A stretch of 6,496 nt of DNA, taken from Kiritimatiellia bacterium. GTDB lineage: Bacteria > Verrucomicrobiota > Kiritimatiellia > UBA8416 > JAIOPI01. The notes under the pieces were generated by a model. The model saw only the letters and a list, made by a program, of their open reading frames with translations. It did no database searches and had not been told where the DNA came from. Below, one piece after another: positions 6,483 through 6,496 of the stretch. Every line of letters starts with the position of its first letter. Position 1 is the stretch's first letter. Both the position numbers and the translations under genes were made by a program. The DNA lies in the NCBI GenBank assembly GCA_028822745.1, contig JAPKCZ010000119.1, forward strand, positions 1 through 6,496, written 5' to 3'.

Positions 6483-6496
6483 GCCATGATCAAGGT

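Noticed and set aside
1..6496. A CRISPR array, insertion sequence, phage gene, toxin-antitoxin pair or other undescribed system.
   Set aside because: Nearly all of the window is explained by conserved housekeeping genes and an ABC pair. I found no regularly spaced repeats, transposase motifs or terminal inverted repeats with target duplications.

Overview
The window holds six recognisable protein-coding genes, all on the minus strand, so transcription runs from high to low coordinates. It is an ordinary, gene-dense piece of a bacterial chromosome. I see no mobile element, CRISPR array, tRNA, rRNA or phage gene, and no convincing undescribed system. The most interesting non-coding signals are RNA structures around rpsO and pnp.

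Right part (6482 down to 2167): truB (tRNA pseudouridine-55 synthase), ribF (riboflavin kinase/FMN adenylyltransferase), rpsO (ribosomal protein S15) and pnp (polynucleotide phosphorylase) in the order found in many bacteria, often downstream of infB and rbfA. They combine tRNA modification, flavin cofactor synthesis, a 30S ribosomal protein and RNA turnover. Gaps are 50, 72 and 111 bases. The gap before pnp contains a strong imperfect stem-loop (4357-4395), placed like the RNase III-processed hairpin that controls pnp in E. coli. A textbook intrinsic terminator (2100-2141) ends the cluster.

Left part (2059 down to 214): a two-gene ABC-2 type transporter, membrane subunit first, then ATPase. 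The genes are 9 bases apart, and the ATPase Shine-Dalgarno overlaps the permease stop codon. The substrate cannot be read from sequence. Positions 1-213 have no assignable gene. A plus-strand frame is open from the first base and runs on into the ATPase gene, and the stretch contains a 12-bp stem-loop.

Organism: a bacterium of moderate GC content (a little above half by eye) that uses Shine-Dalgarno signals unevenly. The gene order is too widespread to place it. The general look of the PNPase and of the ABC-2 permease would suit a Verrucomicrobiota/Kiritimatiellota-type or other PVC-group bacterium, but this is a weak impression, not a demonstrated assignment.
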